DNA of 64,000 nucleotides from Paenibacillus sp. HB172176 (GCF_011947265.1 NZ_JAATHD010000001.1:318041-382040); one strand, 5' to 3'; positions 47,188 through 56,699 are shown, numbered from the stretch's first letter. Notes: generated by a model not told the origin, from the sequence alone. Numbers and translations are program-made.

Positions 47188-48366
47188 CTATATCGACAAT
47201 TCGTCGACAGCATAAGGCAAATCGATTCCGCTTAAAAGACGAACCGCATCCCGCAATTGCGCGGCAATCGCTCGCGGCTCATAGAACTTCCATATCTCGT
47301 CGGACACCAGATGGACATTTCCGCTGCGTACAGCCTTCAATCGCAGCCATCCGAAATTCCGGCTCAATTGCTCGTAGAAATGAAGAGCAGCGGCGTCTTG
47401 CCCCAGGGAGATGAACAAATGATCGCTGTCGAATCGCTGAAGATCTTCCGGCTGAAGACAGACGGGAGGGAAATATCTCTGTTTGTCCATCATGGCGGCG
47501 ACAGCGGACGGCGCCTTGAGTCCGAGTGATTGATAGAGAACATGACCAAGCTCGCGGCCGCTCCAGAGTCCGATATAGCCGTTGTATATGCGAAGCAGGC
47601 AGACGGTCGCTTGCGAATCGACATACGGCTTGATTGCTTGCCGTGCGAGCCGAATGTTTCTCCGGTGCCCGTCAATCCATCTTTCCGCTTCGGCTTCGCG
47701 ATTCAGAAGAGCCGCAATACGTCTCATATGCCCGAATACGTCGCTCTGATCCCAGGAATAGACGGCGACCGGAGCAATGCGTCGAAGCTTGGCGTTTATC
47801 TCCTCCAGCAAGGGCAGCTCCTTGGCAGTAATAATCAATTCCGGCTCGAGATGGCGAATGGCGTTCACATCCACGCTGTAAAAATCTCCGATATCGGCAA
47901 TGCTGTTCTTCGACGGGTCCATTGTCCGATTCACAAGATGCTGCTGCGGAGCTCCGAGCGGAGTGATGCCGACGGCCAGCATTTGTCCTACATAGGACAG
48001 GGCGACTGTACGCCCTGTGTTGCGGCAGAACCGGGTATAGTCCCGAGGGGCGATTCCCAATCTCTGCTTGAATCTCCTGCTGAAATAATATTCATCTTCG
48101 AAGCCGACCTCCAGCGCGGTGTTTCTAACATTCATGCCTTCCTGCTGCAAGAGGTTTTTGGCGTGGCGTATCCGAATATCGGTCATATAATCGGTAGGGC
48201 GTAAGCCGGTTTGCTTGCGGAACATATAGGAAAAGTGGGAGGGAGACATGCCTGCCACGCCTGCCAGCTCTCGATGCGCGATAGGCGAGGCGTAGAATTG
48301 TTCCATATACTGAATTGCATCCTTGATGGCCTGAGGGAAGCTCTTGCTTTCATTGTCGTCATTCAT
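47188..48366 (-). CDS. AraC regulator fused to siderophore-binding-protein domain (short form)
   Basis: 392 residues from ATG 48366 with GGAGTGA upstream. The AraC helix-turn-helix is at the N-terminus (AGVAGMSPSHFSYMFRKQTG, TALEVGFEDEYYFSRRFKQR). Residues ~120-385 are a periplasmic-binding-like domain (VGQMLAVGITPLG, LEPELIITAKELPL, LLRIYNGYIGLWSGRELGHV). This is the B. subtilis Btr (YbbB) type, in which the SBP-like domain senses a ferric siderophore in the cytosol, but without the N-terminal cupin. A Fur-like site lies upstream. It precedes lipoprotein 1 by 78 bp on the same strand and probably activates it. Confidence 0.92.
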   Translation of the reverse strand: MNDDNESKSFPQAIKDAIQYMEQFYASPIAHRELAGVAGMSPSHFSYMFRKQTGLRPTDYMTDIRIRHAKNLLQQEGMNVRNTALEVGFEDEYYFSRRFKQRLGIAPRDYTRFCRNTGRTVALSYVGQMLAVGITPLGAPQQHLVNRTMDPSKNSIADIGDFYSVDVNAIRHLEPELIITAKELPLLEEINAKLRRIAPVAVYSWDQSDVFGHMRRIAALLNREAEAERWIDGHRRNIRLARQAIKPYVDSQATVCLLRIYNGYIGLWSGRELGHVLYQSLGLKAPSAVAAMMDKQRYFPPVCLQPEDLQRFDSDHLFISLGQDAAALHFYEQLSRNFGWLRLKAVRSGNVHLVSDEIWKFYEPRAIAAQLRDAVRLLSGIDLPYAVDELSI

Positions 48367-48395
48367 ATCAAGTCACTCCATTTTGCCGCAGTAAT

Positions 48396-48410
48396 TGAGA
48401 ATTGTTATCA
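48396..48410 (-). promoter_or_regulatory. Fur-like box upstream of short AraC-SBP regulator
   Basis: TGATAACAATTCTCA on the minus strand matches the 7-1-7 Fur core at 12 of 14 positions. Confidence 0.6.
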
Positions 48411-48575
48411 ATATAATACCACATTGGAGCGAGAAGCTGCATGGCTCCGCTATTTGTTCTGATTGCAGCGATGCGTTTCATTGGTTGCCGGAACATCGCC
48501 ATACCTAGCATGATTCTCGTGAGGGATGTCAGCGATAACTGGCGCCCTTCCTATTGTGTTTTGGGTGAAAATGTT

Positions 48576-48590
48576 TGATAATTATTCTCA
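48576..48590 (+). promoter_or_regulatory. Fur box upstream of long AraC-SBP regulator
   Basis: TGATAATTATTCTCA matches the 7-1-7 Fur core (TGATAATnATTATCA) with one mismatch; 22 bp before the ATG at 48613. Confidence 0.75.
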
Positions 48591-48612
48591 ACAAAAATGG
48601 GAGTTGAGAGAG

Positions 48613-50235
48613 ATGAGTCAGTCGCGGAAGCCGCTTATGATCATTGAACATATACAATCGTTGCATACATCGTCAGATGCTGAGTTGATTGAAGACATTC
48701 TGAGCAAAGGCGCGGTACTCTTCATTGCACTGCATGGCTGCGGTGCATTAAGACTGAACGGACAACAAAGCCATGCTCTGGAGCGCGGTCAAGCATATGC
48801 GATTGTTCCCGGGATGAAAGCGCGCTTCGAACACGGCGAAGGGCAGGCCGGCGCGCGAGGATGCTTCATCGGACTGAGCTGCTATGAAACGAATGACGAC
48901 GAAGCGGCTGCAGGAGATCGAAAGCTGCAAAGCGCGCCATGGCCGTTCCCCGCGGTTGGCAAGCTGGAGGGCGCAGGGGCGATGGACTGGCTCCAACTGG
49001 CGGAGCAATTGCTTCATGCGGCGGAAGCCGAAGGGCTGCGATCGCTCGTCCAGATGGAGCTGCTTCGGGGGAAGCTGCTTTTGCTGCTCCTGGAATGCAG
49101 CGAGGCATCCCTAACCTGTCATTGGCAGGAACCCGTTATCCAGCGTTCTATCGCCTATATGGAGCAGCATTACCGGGAGTCTGCCGATCGAAGCAAGCTG
49201 GCTGCGCTTGCGGGCATGAGCGTCTGGCAGTATTCCGACCTGTTCAAGAAGGAAACGGGGCAAAGTCCCATGGCTTATTTGAACGGCATAAGGCTGCGCC
49301 GCGCGAAGGAAGAGCTGTTGGGCACGGACCTGGCCGTTGCTGAGATCGCCAAGCATTCCGGCTTCTCGGACGAATATTATTTCAGCCGCAAATTCAAGAA
49401 GTCGGAGGGTGTCTCGCCAATCGGCTATCGTCGACTCAAACGGAATAAAATAGCCGCTGCCAGCTTCCCTTATACCGGCCAGTTGCTTGCGCTTAATGTC
49501 ATTCCTTATGTAGCCGTCGTGGACAAGGCGCGAGACAGTCATCGAAGCTCGTACTTCAACGCAATTCCGTTCCAGTTGCAGCGAGACGAACAAATGGGGG
49601 ATGCCGTTATGTCGCATAATCTGGCCCTTCTTCAAGAAGCGCGGCCGGAGCTCGTCATGTGCAGTGAGACAGAAGCGGAGAGCTACCGGGCGATTTGCGA
49701 GCCGAACTCGAATTTGGTTGTCATTCCGTGGATGGAGCTTGATTGGCGGCAGCAGCTGTGTCGAATTGCCGACTCGCTCGGCAAGCGCAAGGACGCGGAG
49801 ACTTGGTTGAGAGATTATGACTGCAAGGCGGAGCGCGCGGCGAGGATCATTCGCGGAAGAATTGGGAACGCGGCATTGTCGATTGTGCAGGTTAAGCCCT
49901 CTGAACTGCTGGTCTACGGCGGGCGGAACGGCGGCTCGGTGTTGTTTCAGGATCTCGGCCTGCAGCCGGCCTATCCTTTCAATCAGATACCCGTAAGTCA
50001 TGCTATACGTCCGGAGGAGCTTGGGCGCTTTGCAGGAGAGCATTTACTTGTCATTGTCGACAAAGATGCTGCTTCCCGTGCTTTTTGGAATGAATGCAGA
50101 CAAGCGGGGCTGTGGAATAAGTTGATTCCTTTCGAGAGGCGGCAAGTCTATGAAGTGAACGAGATGCCTTGGCTGGATTATTCGGCTCACGGTCATTCTT
50201 TAATAGTGGATGAAGCGCTGCGCCTATTTGGCTAG
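48613..50235 (+). CDS. AraC regulator fused to siderophore-binding-protein domain (Btr-like, full length)
   Basis: 540 residues. ATG 48613 follows GGGAG and the Fur box; upstream in-frame codons lie inside the operator and are unlikely starts. Order: cupin-like sensor (~30-150, LERGQAYAIVPGMKARF), AraC helix-turn-helix (~170-280, ALAGMSVWQYSDLFKKETGQ, AKHSGFSDEYYFSRKFKKSE), then a binding-protein domain (~285-540, TGQLLALNVIPYVAVVDKAR, LLQEARPELVMCSETEAES, GGRNGGSVLFQDLGLQ). This is the architecture of B. subtilis Btr, activator of siderophore uptake. It lies head to tail with lipoprotein 2 and back to back with the short form. Confidence 0.93.
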   Translation: MSQSRKPLMIIEHIQSLHTSSDAELIEDILSKGAVLFIALHGCGALRLNGQQSHALERGQAYAIVPGMKARFEHGEGQAGARGCFIGLSCYETNDDEAAAGDRKLQSAPWPFPAVGKLEGAGAMDWLQLAEQLLHAAEAEGLRSLVQMELLRGKLLLLLLECSEASLTCHWQEPVIQRSIAYMEQHYRESADRSKLAALAGMSVWQYSDLFKKETGQSPMAYLNGIRLRRAKEELLGTDLAVAEIAKHSGFSDEYYFSRKFKKSEGVSPIGYRRLKRNKIAAASFPYTGQLLALNVIPYVAVVDKARDSHRSSYFNAIPFQLQRDEQMGDAVMSHNLALLQEARPELVMCSETEAESYRAICEPNSNLVVIPWMELDWRQQLCRIADSLGKRKDAETWLRDYDCKAERAARIIRGRIGNAALSIVQVKPSELLVYGGRNGGSVLFQDLGLQPAYPFNQIPVSHAIRPEELGRFAGEHLLVIVDKDAASRAFWNECRQAGLWNKLIPFERRQVYEVNEMPWLDYSAHGHSLIVDEALRLFG

Positions 50236-50358
50236 AGCGCGTTTGCATACACGCCCTAGTGATAGCTTGCTGACTCTCCTTCGTATGCGCCAGCATTTGT
50301 CCATGTTTTGGGCCAAGGAATGTCCATTCCGGCTTATGATGTTGTTTGCTATTATTAA

Positions 50359-50373
50359 TGAGAATCAATATCA
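50359..50373 (+). promoter_or_regulatory. Fur box upstream of siderophore-binding lipoprotein 2
   Basis: TGAGAATCAATATCA matches the 7-1-7 Fur core at 12 of 14 positions; 22 bp before the TTG start. Confidence 0.65.
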
Positions 50374-50395
50374 TTTATAAGTGGAGGGTCTTACA

Positions 50396-51454
50396 TTGAA
50401 AGCTAAAGCACGAATGATGTCCGCAGTAATGATTGCTTGTCTGATGATGATGTTGCTGGCCGCATGCGGCGGTAATTCGAACCCTGTCGCGGGAGAGACG
50501 ACTGAACAACCTTCGGCGTCGGCGGCAAGCGCCGGTACGGCTTCCGATAACGAACAAGATGAGGTTCGTACCGTGCAGCATGCGCTTGGAACAACGGAAA
50601 TACCGGTTCATCCGGAACGGATCGTGTCGATTAATCTGGAGGATATGCTGCTGTCGCTGGAGGTGCCGCTTGTGCTGGCTACGCCGATTCAGCGGCAAGA
50701 TTACTTGAACGAACGTTTGAATCAGCAAGGAACGACTATTGCGAGCCTCTCGGCCGAGCTGAATTTCGAAGCTATTATCGCGGCCAAGCCCGACCTGATT
50801 ATTGCCTCTGATGCGTTCGCGGGCGAAGATTACGAGCAGCTAAGCTCGATTGCGCCAACAATCGCGTACAGCCGTTCCGATTGGAGAACTTCGATCGGAC
50901 AAATTGCCCAAGCGCTGGGTATGGCGGACAAGGCCGAGCAGGTGAAGGCTGAGCAGGAGACATTCATTGCCGACACCAAGCAAGAGATAGCGGCATTGAT
51001 CGGCGAGGCGCCGACGACTGCCTTCCTGCGCATGCAAGAGAAGGATTTGCGCCTGTTCTTCCCTTCTATTCTATCAAGCGAGAAGGGGATGTCCAGCTAC
51101 GTGAGCATCGCTTACGAAGGTCTCGGCTGGAAGATTGATCCTTATATCGAGAAGCTGCAGGAGGAAAGTCCGGACAAGCAGAACGCCTCGGTATCGCTTG
51201 AGATTTTGCCGAAATTGACCGCCGATCATCTATTCGTCGTCACGCTGAGCTCTGACGGCAGCGACGAGAATTTGCAGAAGACAATGGAGGAATTGCTGGC
51301 CATGGAGGATTCCTCGGTGTGGGGCGCGATTCCTGCCGTTCAGAAGGGCAATGTCTACGTGTTGAATATGAAAAACTGGTTGATTGAGGGTCCTATTGCC
51401 GAGAAAGCCAAGCTTGCTGAACTTCTGAAGGTGCTGCAAGCGCATAAGCAGTAA
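50396..51454 (+). CDS. Iron-siderophore ABC substrate-binding lipoprotein 2
   Basis: 352 residues from TTG 50396, 7 bases after GTGGAGGG. Lipobox LLAAC, then an Ala/Ser/Glu linker and the class III fold: TTEIPVHPERIVSINLEDML, EAIIAAKPDLIIASDAFAGE, TAFLRMQEKDLRLFFPS, AVQKGNVYVLNMKNW. Like lipoprotein 1 it has no permease partner in the window. FNR paralog 2 starts 37 bp downstream, so the two are co-transcribed under Fur. Confidence 0.92.
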   Translation: MKAKARMMSAVMIACLMMMLLAACGGNSNPVAGETTEQPSASAASAGTASDNEQDEVRTVQHALGTTEIPVHPERIVSINLEDMLLSLEVPLVLATPIQRQDYLNERLNQQGTTIASLSAELNFEAIIAAKPDLIIASDAFAGEDYEQLSSIAPTIAYSRSDWRTSIGQIAQALGMADKAEQVKAEQETFIADTKQEIAALIGEAPTTAFLRMQEKDLRLFFPSILSSEKGMSSYVSIAYEGLGWKIDPYIEKLQEESPDKQNASVSLEILPKLTADHLFVVTLSSDGSDENLQKTMEELLAMEDSSVWGAIPAVQKGNVYVLNMKNWLIEGPIAEKAKLAELLKVLQAHKQ

Positions 51455-51490
51455 ACGATCCTGATCATGAATTCGAGGAGTGTGGAATAC

Positions 51491-52525
51491 ATGGCGAATA
51501 TGCCCGATGTGTATGATGTGACCATTATCGGCGGCGGCCCCGCGGGGATGTATGCTGCATTCTACGGCGGGATGCGCGACATGAAAGTCAAGCTGATCGA
51601 GGCGAAGTCGGAGCTTGGAGGCTTCATGCGCATGTATCCAGAGAAGATGATTTGGGATGTCGGAGGAGTTCCTCCGACCCGCTGCGATGATCTGATCGCT
51701 CATTTGGAGAAGCAAGCGCGTGTATTCGAGCCGACAATTGTATTCAACGAGCGAATTCAACATTATGATCGGATGAAGGACGGGACATTCGAGCTGATTG
51801 CGGATTCGGGCGAGAGACATTATTCCCGCACGGTTATTCTGACAATCGGGCGGGGCATTACGAATATTCAGAAGCTTGATATTGCCGGAGCGGATCGCTA
51901 TGAGATCGGCAATCTGCATTATACGATTCAACGGTTGGACGTCTTCCGCGGGAAGAGGGTACTGATCTCGGGCGGGGGCGATTCGGCGGTGGATTGGGCG
52001 AACGAGCTGCTCCCGATTGCCGGGAAGGTCTATGTTGTTCATCGCAGAGAGCAGTTCACTGCTCATGAGAAACAGGTCGCGAATATGAGGAAAGAAGCCG
52101 ATGTGCGGGTGCCGTTCGTCGTTAAGCGCCTGCATGGAGCGGGAGGGGCGATTGAGCAGGTAGAGATTGTCGATTGCGACACCGGACAGGAGGAGCGAAT
52201 CGACGTTGATGCGGTAATCATCAATCATGGCTTCTCCAGGGATTACGGCGGCATTGCCGAATGGGGACTTGCGAAGTCGGGATCTGCGATTGCAGTCGAC
52301 GAACGAATGAATACGAATATTCCCGGCGTTTTTGCAGCCGGGGATATCGCCGCGCACGGCAGCAAAGTGCGGCTGATTGCAGGAGCATTTGCCGATGCGG
52401 TACTGGCCTTGAACAGCGCCAAGCTGTTCCTCGATCCGGAGGCGGACCGCATGGCTTACGTCTCCTCCCATAATGAGCGGTTTCATGACCGGAACAAGGC
52501 TCTTGTTCGGAGCGTCAAGGAGTAG
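51491..52525 (+). CDS. Ferredoxin/flavodoxin-NADP reductase (YumC type), iron-regulated paralog 2
   Basis: 344 residues from ATG 51491 (GAGGAG 10 bases upstream). Motifs parallel paralog 1: YDVTIIGGGPAGMYAAFYGG, VLISGGGDSAVDWANELLPI, VVHRREQF, VFAAGDIAAHGSKVRLIAGA and the near-identical tail YVSSHNERFHDRNKAL. No CxxC, so not a thioredoxin reductase. Co-transcribed with a siderophore-binding lipoprotein, which supports a role in siderophore iron reduction or linked electron supply (inference). Confidence 0.93.
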   Translation: MANMPDVYDVTIIGGGPAGMYAAFYGGMRDMKVKLIEAKSELGGFMRMYPEKMIWDVGGVPPTRCDDLIAHLEKQARVFEPTIVFNERIQHYDRMKDGTFELIADSGERHYSRTVILTIGRGITNIQKLDIAGADRYEIGNLHYTIQRLDVFRGKRVLISGGGDSAVDWANELLPIAGKVYVVHRREQFTAHEKQVANMRKEADVRVPFVVKRLHGAGGAIEQVEIVDCDTGQEERIDVDAVIINHGFSRDYGGIAEWGLAKSGSAIAVDERMNTNIPGVFAAGDIAAHGSKVRLIAGAFADAVLALNSAKLFLDPEADRMAYVSSHNERFHDRNKALVRSVKE

Positions 52526-52572
52526 CAGGCATCACCGATGAAGAAGACGAACATCCGCAACGATGAATCAAT

Positions 52573-52616
52573 CCATACGAATAGACCGCCACGTTCGTGG
52601 CGGTCTATTCGTATGG
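52573..52616. terminator. 20-bp perfect hairpin between convergent genes
   Basis: CCATACGAATAGACCGCCAC and its exact complement flank a GTTC loop. There is no T tract on either side. Its position between convergent FNR paralog 2 and hprK suggests a bidirectional terminator or transcript-end stabiliser. Confidence 0.65.
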
Positions 52617-52650
52617 AACTGGCTGAATTTCTATCAGTCAATCCAAGTTA

Positions 52651-53565
52651 CTACTCCATAGCATTCTGAATTCGCTCCATGAACTCCTCAGCGGCGCTGT
52701 AGCCGTTCTGCTTCAAATACCAGTTGTTCGCCGCCGCCTCGATCAGTCCCGCGACATCGCGGCCGGGCTGCAGGGGAATCTGCATATGCGGAACTTGCAC
52801 GCCCATATAATCGGTAAATCGCGGCTCGAGCTCCAACGCGTTGCTGAGATCCCCTTCCCGCCAGGTTGTCAGCTCTATGTCGAGTACGATGCGCGTCTCG
52901 TCCTGGAACGCTCTACGGCCGTATTGGCGGACGACGTTGATCAAGCCGACGCTGCGCAGTGCGAGAAATTCTCGCGTCGTCTCGTTATGCGACCCAAGCA
53001 GCAAGGCAGGGCCAAGCTTTCTCAGCACGACGATATCGTCCGCGACGAGCCGATGACCTCTGCGGATAAGCGTATGAGCCGTTTCGCTCTTGCCGACGCC
53101 GGATTTGCCTCTGAGCAAGATGCCGATGCCGGATACGTTCACGCATACGCCATGAATCGACTGCTCCGGCGCCAGCGCCTTCATCAGGTAACCGTCCAGC
53201 TTGGCTATGAACTCCACGGTCGAGTCTGGCGTTCGCAGCAAAGGGATGCCCTCTTCGTCGCAAAATTTCATCAGATAAGGAATTTCTTGCTGACCTGCCG
53301 TTACAATGAAGCAGGGCGGGTGGTATTTGACAATATTGCCGATATGAAGCAAACGCTCCTCTACGCTCAACTGCAGCAGATAGTTAATTTCCTTGCGCCC
53401 CAATATCTGAACCCGTTCCATTGGGAAAAACTCAAAGTATCCGACGAATTCCAGCCCCGGTCGGTGCGCTCTCGAACGCGAGATTTCCCGATCCAGACAT
53501 TCGGCGCCCGCCACGATCTCCAGTTTGAATTGATTGGCAAGATTTTGAACGGTAATGCTTTTCAC
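52651..53565 (-). CDS. hprK: HPr kinase/phosphorylase-like protein (divergent)
   Basis: 304 residues; GTG 53565 lies 9 bases after GGAGG, while the upstream TTG abuts it. The N-terminal HprK domain (RPGLEFVGYFEFFPMERVQI) and P-loop GKSGVGKSETA, followed by RRGHRLVADD, fit the family that phosphorylates and dephosphorylates HPr Ser46 in carbon catabolite control. The second signature, usually EIRGLGIINV, is ALRSVGLINV, and PVRPGRN is PLQPGRD. The usual neighbour lgt is absent. It may be a second HprK paralog with altered kinase/phosphorylase balance rather than the housekeeping enzyme. Confidence 0.85.
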   Translation of the reverse strand: MKSITVQNLANQFKLEIVAGAECLDREISRSRAHRPGLEFVGYFEFFPMERVQILGRKEINYLLQLSVEERLLHIGNIVKYHPPCFIVTAGQQEIPYLMKFCDEEGIPLLRTPDSTVEFIAKLDGYLMKALAPEQSIHGVCVNVSGIGILLRGKSGVGKSETAHTLIRRGHRLVADDIVVLRKLGPALLLGSHNETTREFLALRSVGLINVVRQYGRRAFQDETRIVLDIELTTWREGDLSNALELEPRFTDYMGVQVPHMQIPLQPGRDVAGLIEAAANNWYLKQNGYSAAEEFMERIQNAME

Positions 53566-53954
53566 CAGAGGCAACCTCCTTCATTCCATTGCGTCCAATA
53601 TAGACAATCCCATGTATTATTCTACGGAGAGAGCGTGTTTTCCTGCGCGCAAGCTCAGGATGTGCCATTCGAGGCCAATGATTGCGGGAGGCATTGCGCT
53701 CTTCTCCTTATTAGAGTCCTAGCAGGCCTGGAAAAATCGATGAATAAACCATTTGTTGTGAAAAGCGCATAACGAAAATGATATATTTAAAATCAATAAT
53801 AATTTGTTGATAAACAATAAATTTATGCTATACTCGAATTAATCAACCACCAGAGTGTTCGAAGTGCCGAATGGGGTATGTACACACGTAATAACCAACC
53901 GGTGATATTCTGGCAGACAGAAGCAAGGATTCGCTGGAGCAGGGAGGAAAGGCG
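53566..53954. other. Intergenic region between hprK and membrane-protein gene
   Basis: 389 bp without a convincing gene. The half next to hprK has no clear promoter. The half next to 53955 is A/T-rich and holds a SigA promoter. Short antisense frames have no ribosome site. Confidence 0.6.
53807..53834 (+). promoter_or_regulatory. SigA promoter of membrane-protein gene
   Basis: TTGATA (53807-53812), 16-base spacer, TATACT (53829-53834); about 120 bases upstream of the ATG at 53955. Confidence 0.65.
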
Positions 53955-55202
53955 ATGAAGGAAAACAATATTGTGTTGGAGAAATTAAACAGCCCTCATG
54001 AGCTCGAGAGATGGTTTCGAGCAGAGCCAGATGCGTTCCGAGACTCGTTCGCAGCGGCTTGGGAACGAAAGCCTGATTCTCCTGTATTGGCCGTGTGGAA
54101 TGAAAGATTGCATTACAAAGAACCGGTCGAGCCGACGAAAGGACCCTTGCTCCACAACAATTTCTATGTGATGGGCATTCTCGCGCTGCTGGCCGGAATA
54201 TGCGCCAGATTGATTTTGCACTTTGTCGAACGAGAGGCGATATCTCCTGTAAATTTTGCATTTGCGGTGTTTCCCGTGATGGCGCTATATTTTCTCGTCC
54301 AGCATCGGCCGCGCAGAACGAACATCTATATCCTTGCAGCCTCGTTCCTGGTCTCCGGCATTTATCTGAATCTATTGCCGCTCGAGCAGACGGATAGTGT
54401 GCTGCTCGCATACATTCATCTCCCCATATTGCTTTGGATGCTCGTGGGCATAGCCTATGCGGGAGATGATTATCGTCTTGGCAGCAGCAGATTGGCGTTT
54501 CTCAAATTCAATGGAGAATTCGCGATTTTATATGCCTGCATGGCAATCTGCGGAATGCTTCTAACGGGGTTAACCGTGCAGTTGTTCCGGGTAGCCGGCA
54601 TGGACATTTCTCAGTTATATTTTGAAAATGTCGTTTGCTTCGGCGCCGCGGCTCTTGCCATCGTGGCAGCGCATCTTATTTCGGGAAATTTGAAGCTGGC
54701 GAAGGATATCGCGCCGCATATTGCGCGGATTTTCAGTCCGCTTGTGCTGGCTACGCTGACGATCTATCTCATCACGGTAACAGTCGCTGGGGAAAATCCG
54801 TTCATGGATCGAGACTTTCTCATCGTCTTTAACGGGATTCTCCTTCTCGTGCTGGCTGTCACAATCTTCTCGATTACCGAACGAGGAGCGAATGAGAAGC
54901 GGAGTCTCCCGGACGGGATTAACTTCGCGCTCATTGCTTTGGCGCTAGTCATTGACAGCGTGGCGCTGGCGGCTATGGCGTTCAGACTGAGCTCATACGG
55001 GATTACGCCCAACCGCATTGCGGTATTAGGCGCGAACATTCTGATATGGGCCAATCTGATTTGGATTCTGCTCGCTTATATCCGTTTTCTCAAAAAAGAA
55101 ACAGGCCCGTCGGTCATCCAAAATGCCGTCACGAAATATTTGCCGATCTATGGTTTATGGGCGGCTGTCGTTGCTTTCTCGTTTCCTCTGCTGTTTGATT
55201 AG
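53955..55202 (+). CDS. Polytopic membrane protein, DUF4153-like
   Basis: 415 residues from ATG 53955 with GGGAGG upstream. A soluble ~70-residue N-terminus (SPHELERWFRAEPDAFRDSF) precedes about ten hydrophobic helices. The late motif RLSSYGITPNRIAVLGANIL followed by a helix resembles the DUF4153 family of unknown function. No enzyme motif is recognised. It has its own promoter and no clear operon partner. Confidence 0.75.
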   Translation: MKENNIVLEKLNSPHELERWFRAEPDAFRDSFAAAWERKPDSPVLAVWNERLHYKEPVEPTKGPLLHNNFYVMGILALLAGICARLILHFVEREAISPVNFAFAVFPVMALYFLVQHRPRRTNIYILAASFLVSGIYLNLLPLEQTDSVLLAYIHLPILLWMLVGIAYAGDDYRLGSSRLAFLKFNGEFAILYACMAICGMLLTGLTVQLFRVAGMDISQLYFENVVCFGAAALAIVAAHLISGNLKLAKDIAPHIARIFSPLVLATLTIYLITVTVAGENPFMDRDFLIVFNGILLLVLAVTIFSITERGANEKRSLPDGINFALIALALVIDSVALAAMAFRLSSYGITPNRIAVLGANILIWANLIWILLAYIRFLKKETGPSVIQNAVTKYLPIYGLWAAVVAFSFPLLFD

Positions 55203-55418
55203 TCCTCTACTCGAAAAAGTCAAGCATCGGCCGCAAGCCTGTCCATATATTGGTGAAATTGATGGATCTTCGGCGTCTGAATGGCGGCTGCGAGCGGTTG
55301 GCTGCTTCGGGCGTCGATATCCCCTTTTAAACGATCATAATCTAGCGTTTCGGTTCTCGTTAATTAATGACATCGTATCAGACTCCTATGACTTTGGCAT
55401 AATGATTCTTTCAGGCTA

Positions 55419-56699
55419 TTATACCAGTCCGCGTTCCATCGCCATGACGATGAGAGCGGCGAACAGGCTGTTGGACCAAGCGAACCATGGCCGAGAGAAG
55501 TCCTTCGGGTCGTTGGGGTTAAAGCCCTCGTGCATGTAGCCGGTATCGGCGTCGGTGTTCACCAGCATGTCGATCAGCTCGCGAATCTCGTCGTCGTTAT
55601 CGGAAGTGAGTGCCTGCATGGAGATCGCCATATGCCAGACATAGCCGCCCGGCGTGTGCGGGCTGCCGATGCCGCGCGCATGCTTGCCTTCGAAGTAGAA
55701 CGGATTGTCAAAGCTTAGCGCGAACCGCCGCGTGTTCTGATAGACAGGATCATTCCTTCCGACATAGCCGATATACGGGATTGAGATAAGTCCCGGCGTG
55801 CCGGCATCATCCATCAGGCAGTAATTGCCGTAGCCGTCCGTCTCATAGGCATAGATGGGGCCATGCTTGGGATGGTTCACGATGCCGTAGGCGCGGATGC
55901 CGAAGTCGATCTCTTTGCGAAGCTTCTCAGCCCGCTCGGCCAGCCGTTCGTCTTTGAAGATCTCGCTGGCGATCCGGCGGATATGTCCGAGCACGACTGC
56001 GGCGAACATATTATTCGGGATATTGTAGCCGAACAGACAAGCATCGTCGCTAGGACGGAAACCGGACCAGGTCATGCCGGTATAGTTCACGGGCAGTCCG
56101 CGGCCTTCATTTTGCAGCGTTTCGGTTTCCTGTTGGGTTTCGCGGATGAAATGGTAAGGCGATCGTTCCATATGACGCTGCTCGGTTATCATAACATTAA
56201 CGGCGGAGGTGAGAGCCCGGTAGCAGGTATCGGTGAACGCATCGGTGCGCCCGGTTTCTTGCCAATAGTCGAATAACAGCTGAATCGGGAAGCAGAGCGA
56301 ATCAAGCTCGTACTTGCGCTCCCACATCCAGGGATTCAGATCGCAATCATCGCTTGCGCGATAATGCGCGTCGCTCGCCTCTTCATTGAAAGCGTTCGTA
56401 TAGGGGTCGATGGTCAGATAGAACATCTGCCGGTCAATCAGCCCTCTAAGAATGCGCCGCAGCTCCTCATCCTCTCTGGCGAGCGGCATATAGTGGCGAA
56501 CTTGCTCGGTGGAGTCACGCAGCCACATCGCCGGAATGTCGCCGGTGAAGACGAAGGTTGTTCCGTCATCGAGCAGCTTGGTCGTTGTCTCGAGCGTACT
56601 TAGATAGCAGTTGCGGAACAGCCGCTGCAGCTTGGGCCGATGTGCCAAACGTTCTTCGGCTTGATCAAGGTAACGGGTTATGGATGCGGGTACGTTCAT
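55419..56699 (-). CDS. GH125 exo-alpha-1,6-mannosidase
   Basis: 426 residues from ATG 56699, AGGAGG 10 bases upstream. The motifs VFTGDIPAMWLRDSTEQVRH, YTNAFNEEASDAHYRASDDC, WMWERKYELDSLCFPIQLL and SPHTPGGYVWHMAISMQALT are those of GH125 (old DUF1237), inverting exo-alpha-1,6-mannosidases acting on N-glycan or mannan fragments. No signal peptide, so it acts inside the cell after import. It is divergent from the sugar ABC operon and completes an alpha-mannoside pathway with the GH38 enzyme downstream. Confidence 0.93.
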   Translation of the reverse strand: MNVPASITRYLDQAEERLAHRPKLQRLFRNCYLSTLETTTKLLDDGTTFVFTGDIPAMWLRDSTEQVRHYMPLAREDEELRRILRGLIDRQMFYLTIDPYTNAFNEEASDAHYRASDDCDLNPWMWERKYELDSLCFPIQLLFDYWQETGRTDAFTDTCYRALTSAVNVMITEQRHMERSPYHFIRETQQETETLQNEGRGLPVNYTGMTWSGFRPSDDACLFGYNIPNNMFAAVVLGHIRRIASEIFKDERLAERAEKLRKEIDFGIRAYGIVNHPKHGPIYAYETDGYGNYCLMDDAGTPGLISIPYIGYVGRNDPVYQNTRRFALSFDNPFYFEGKHARGIGSPHTPGGYVWHMAISMQALTSDNDDEIRELIDMLVNTDADTGYMHEGFNPNDPKDFSRPWFAWSNSLFAALIVMAMERGLV

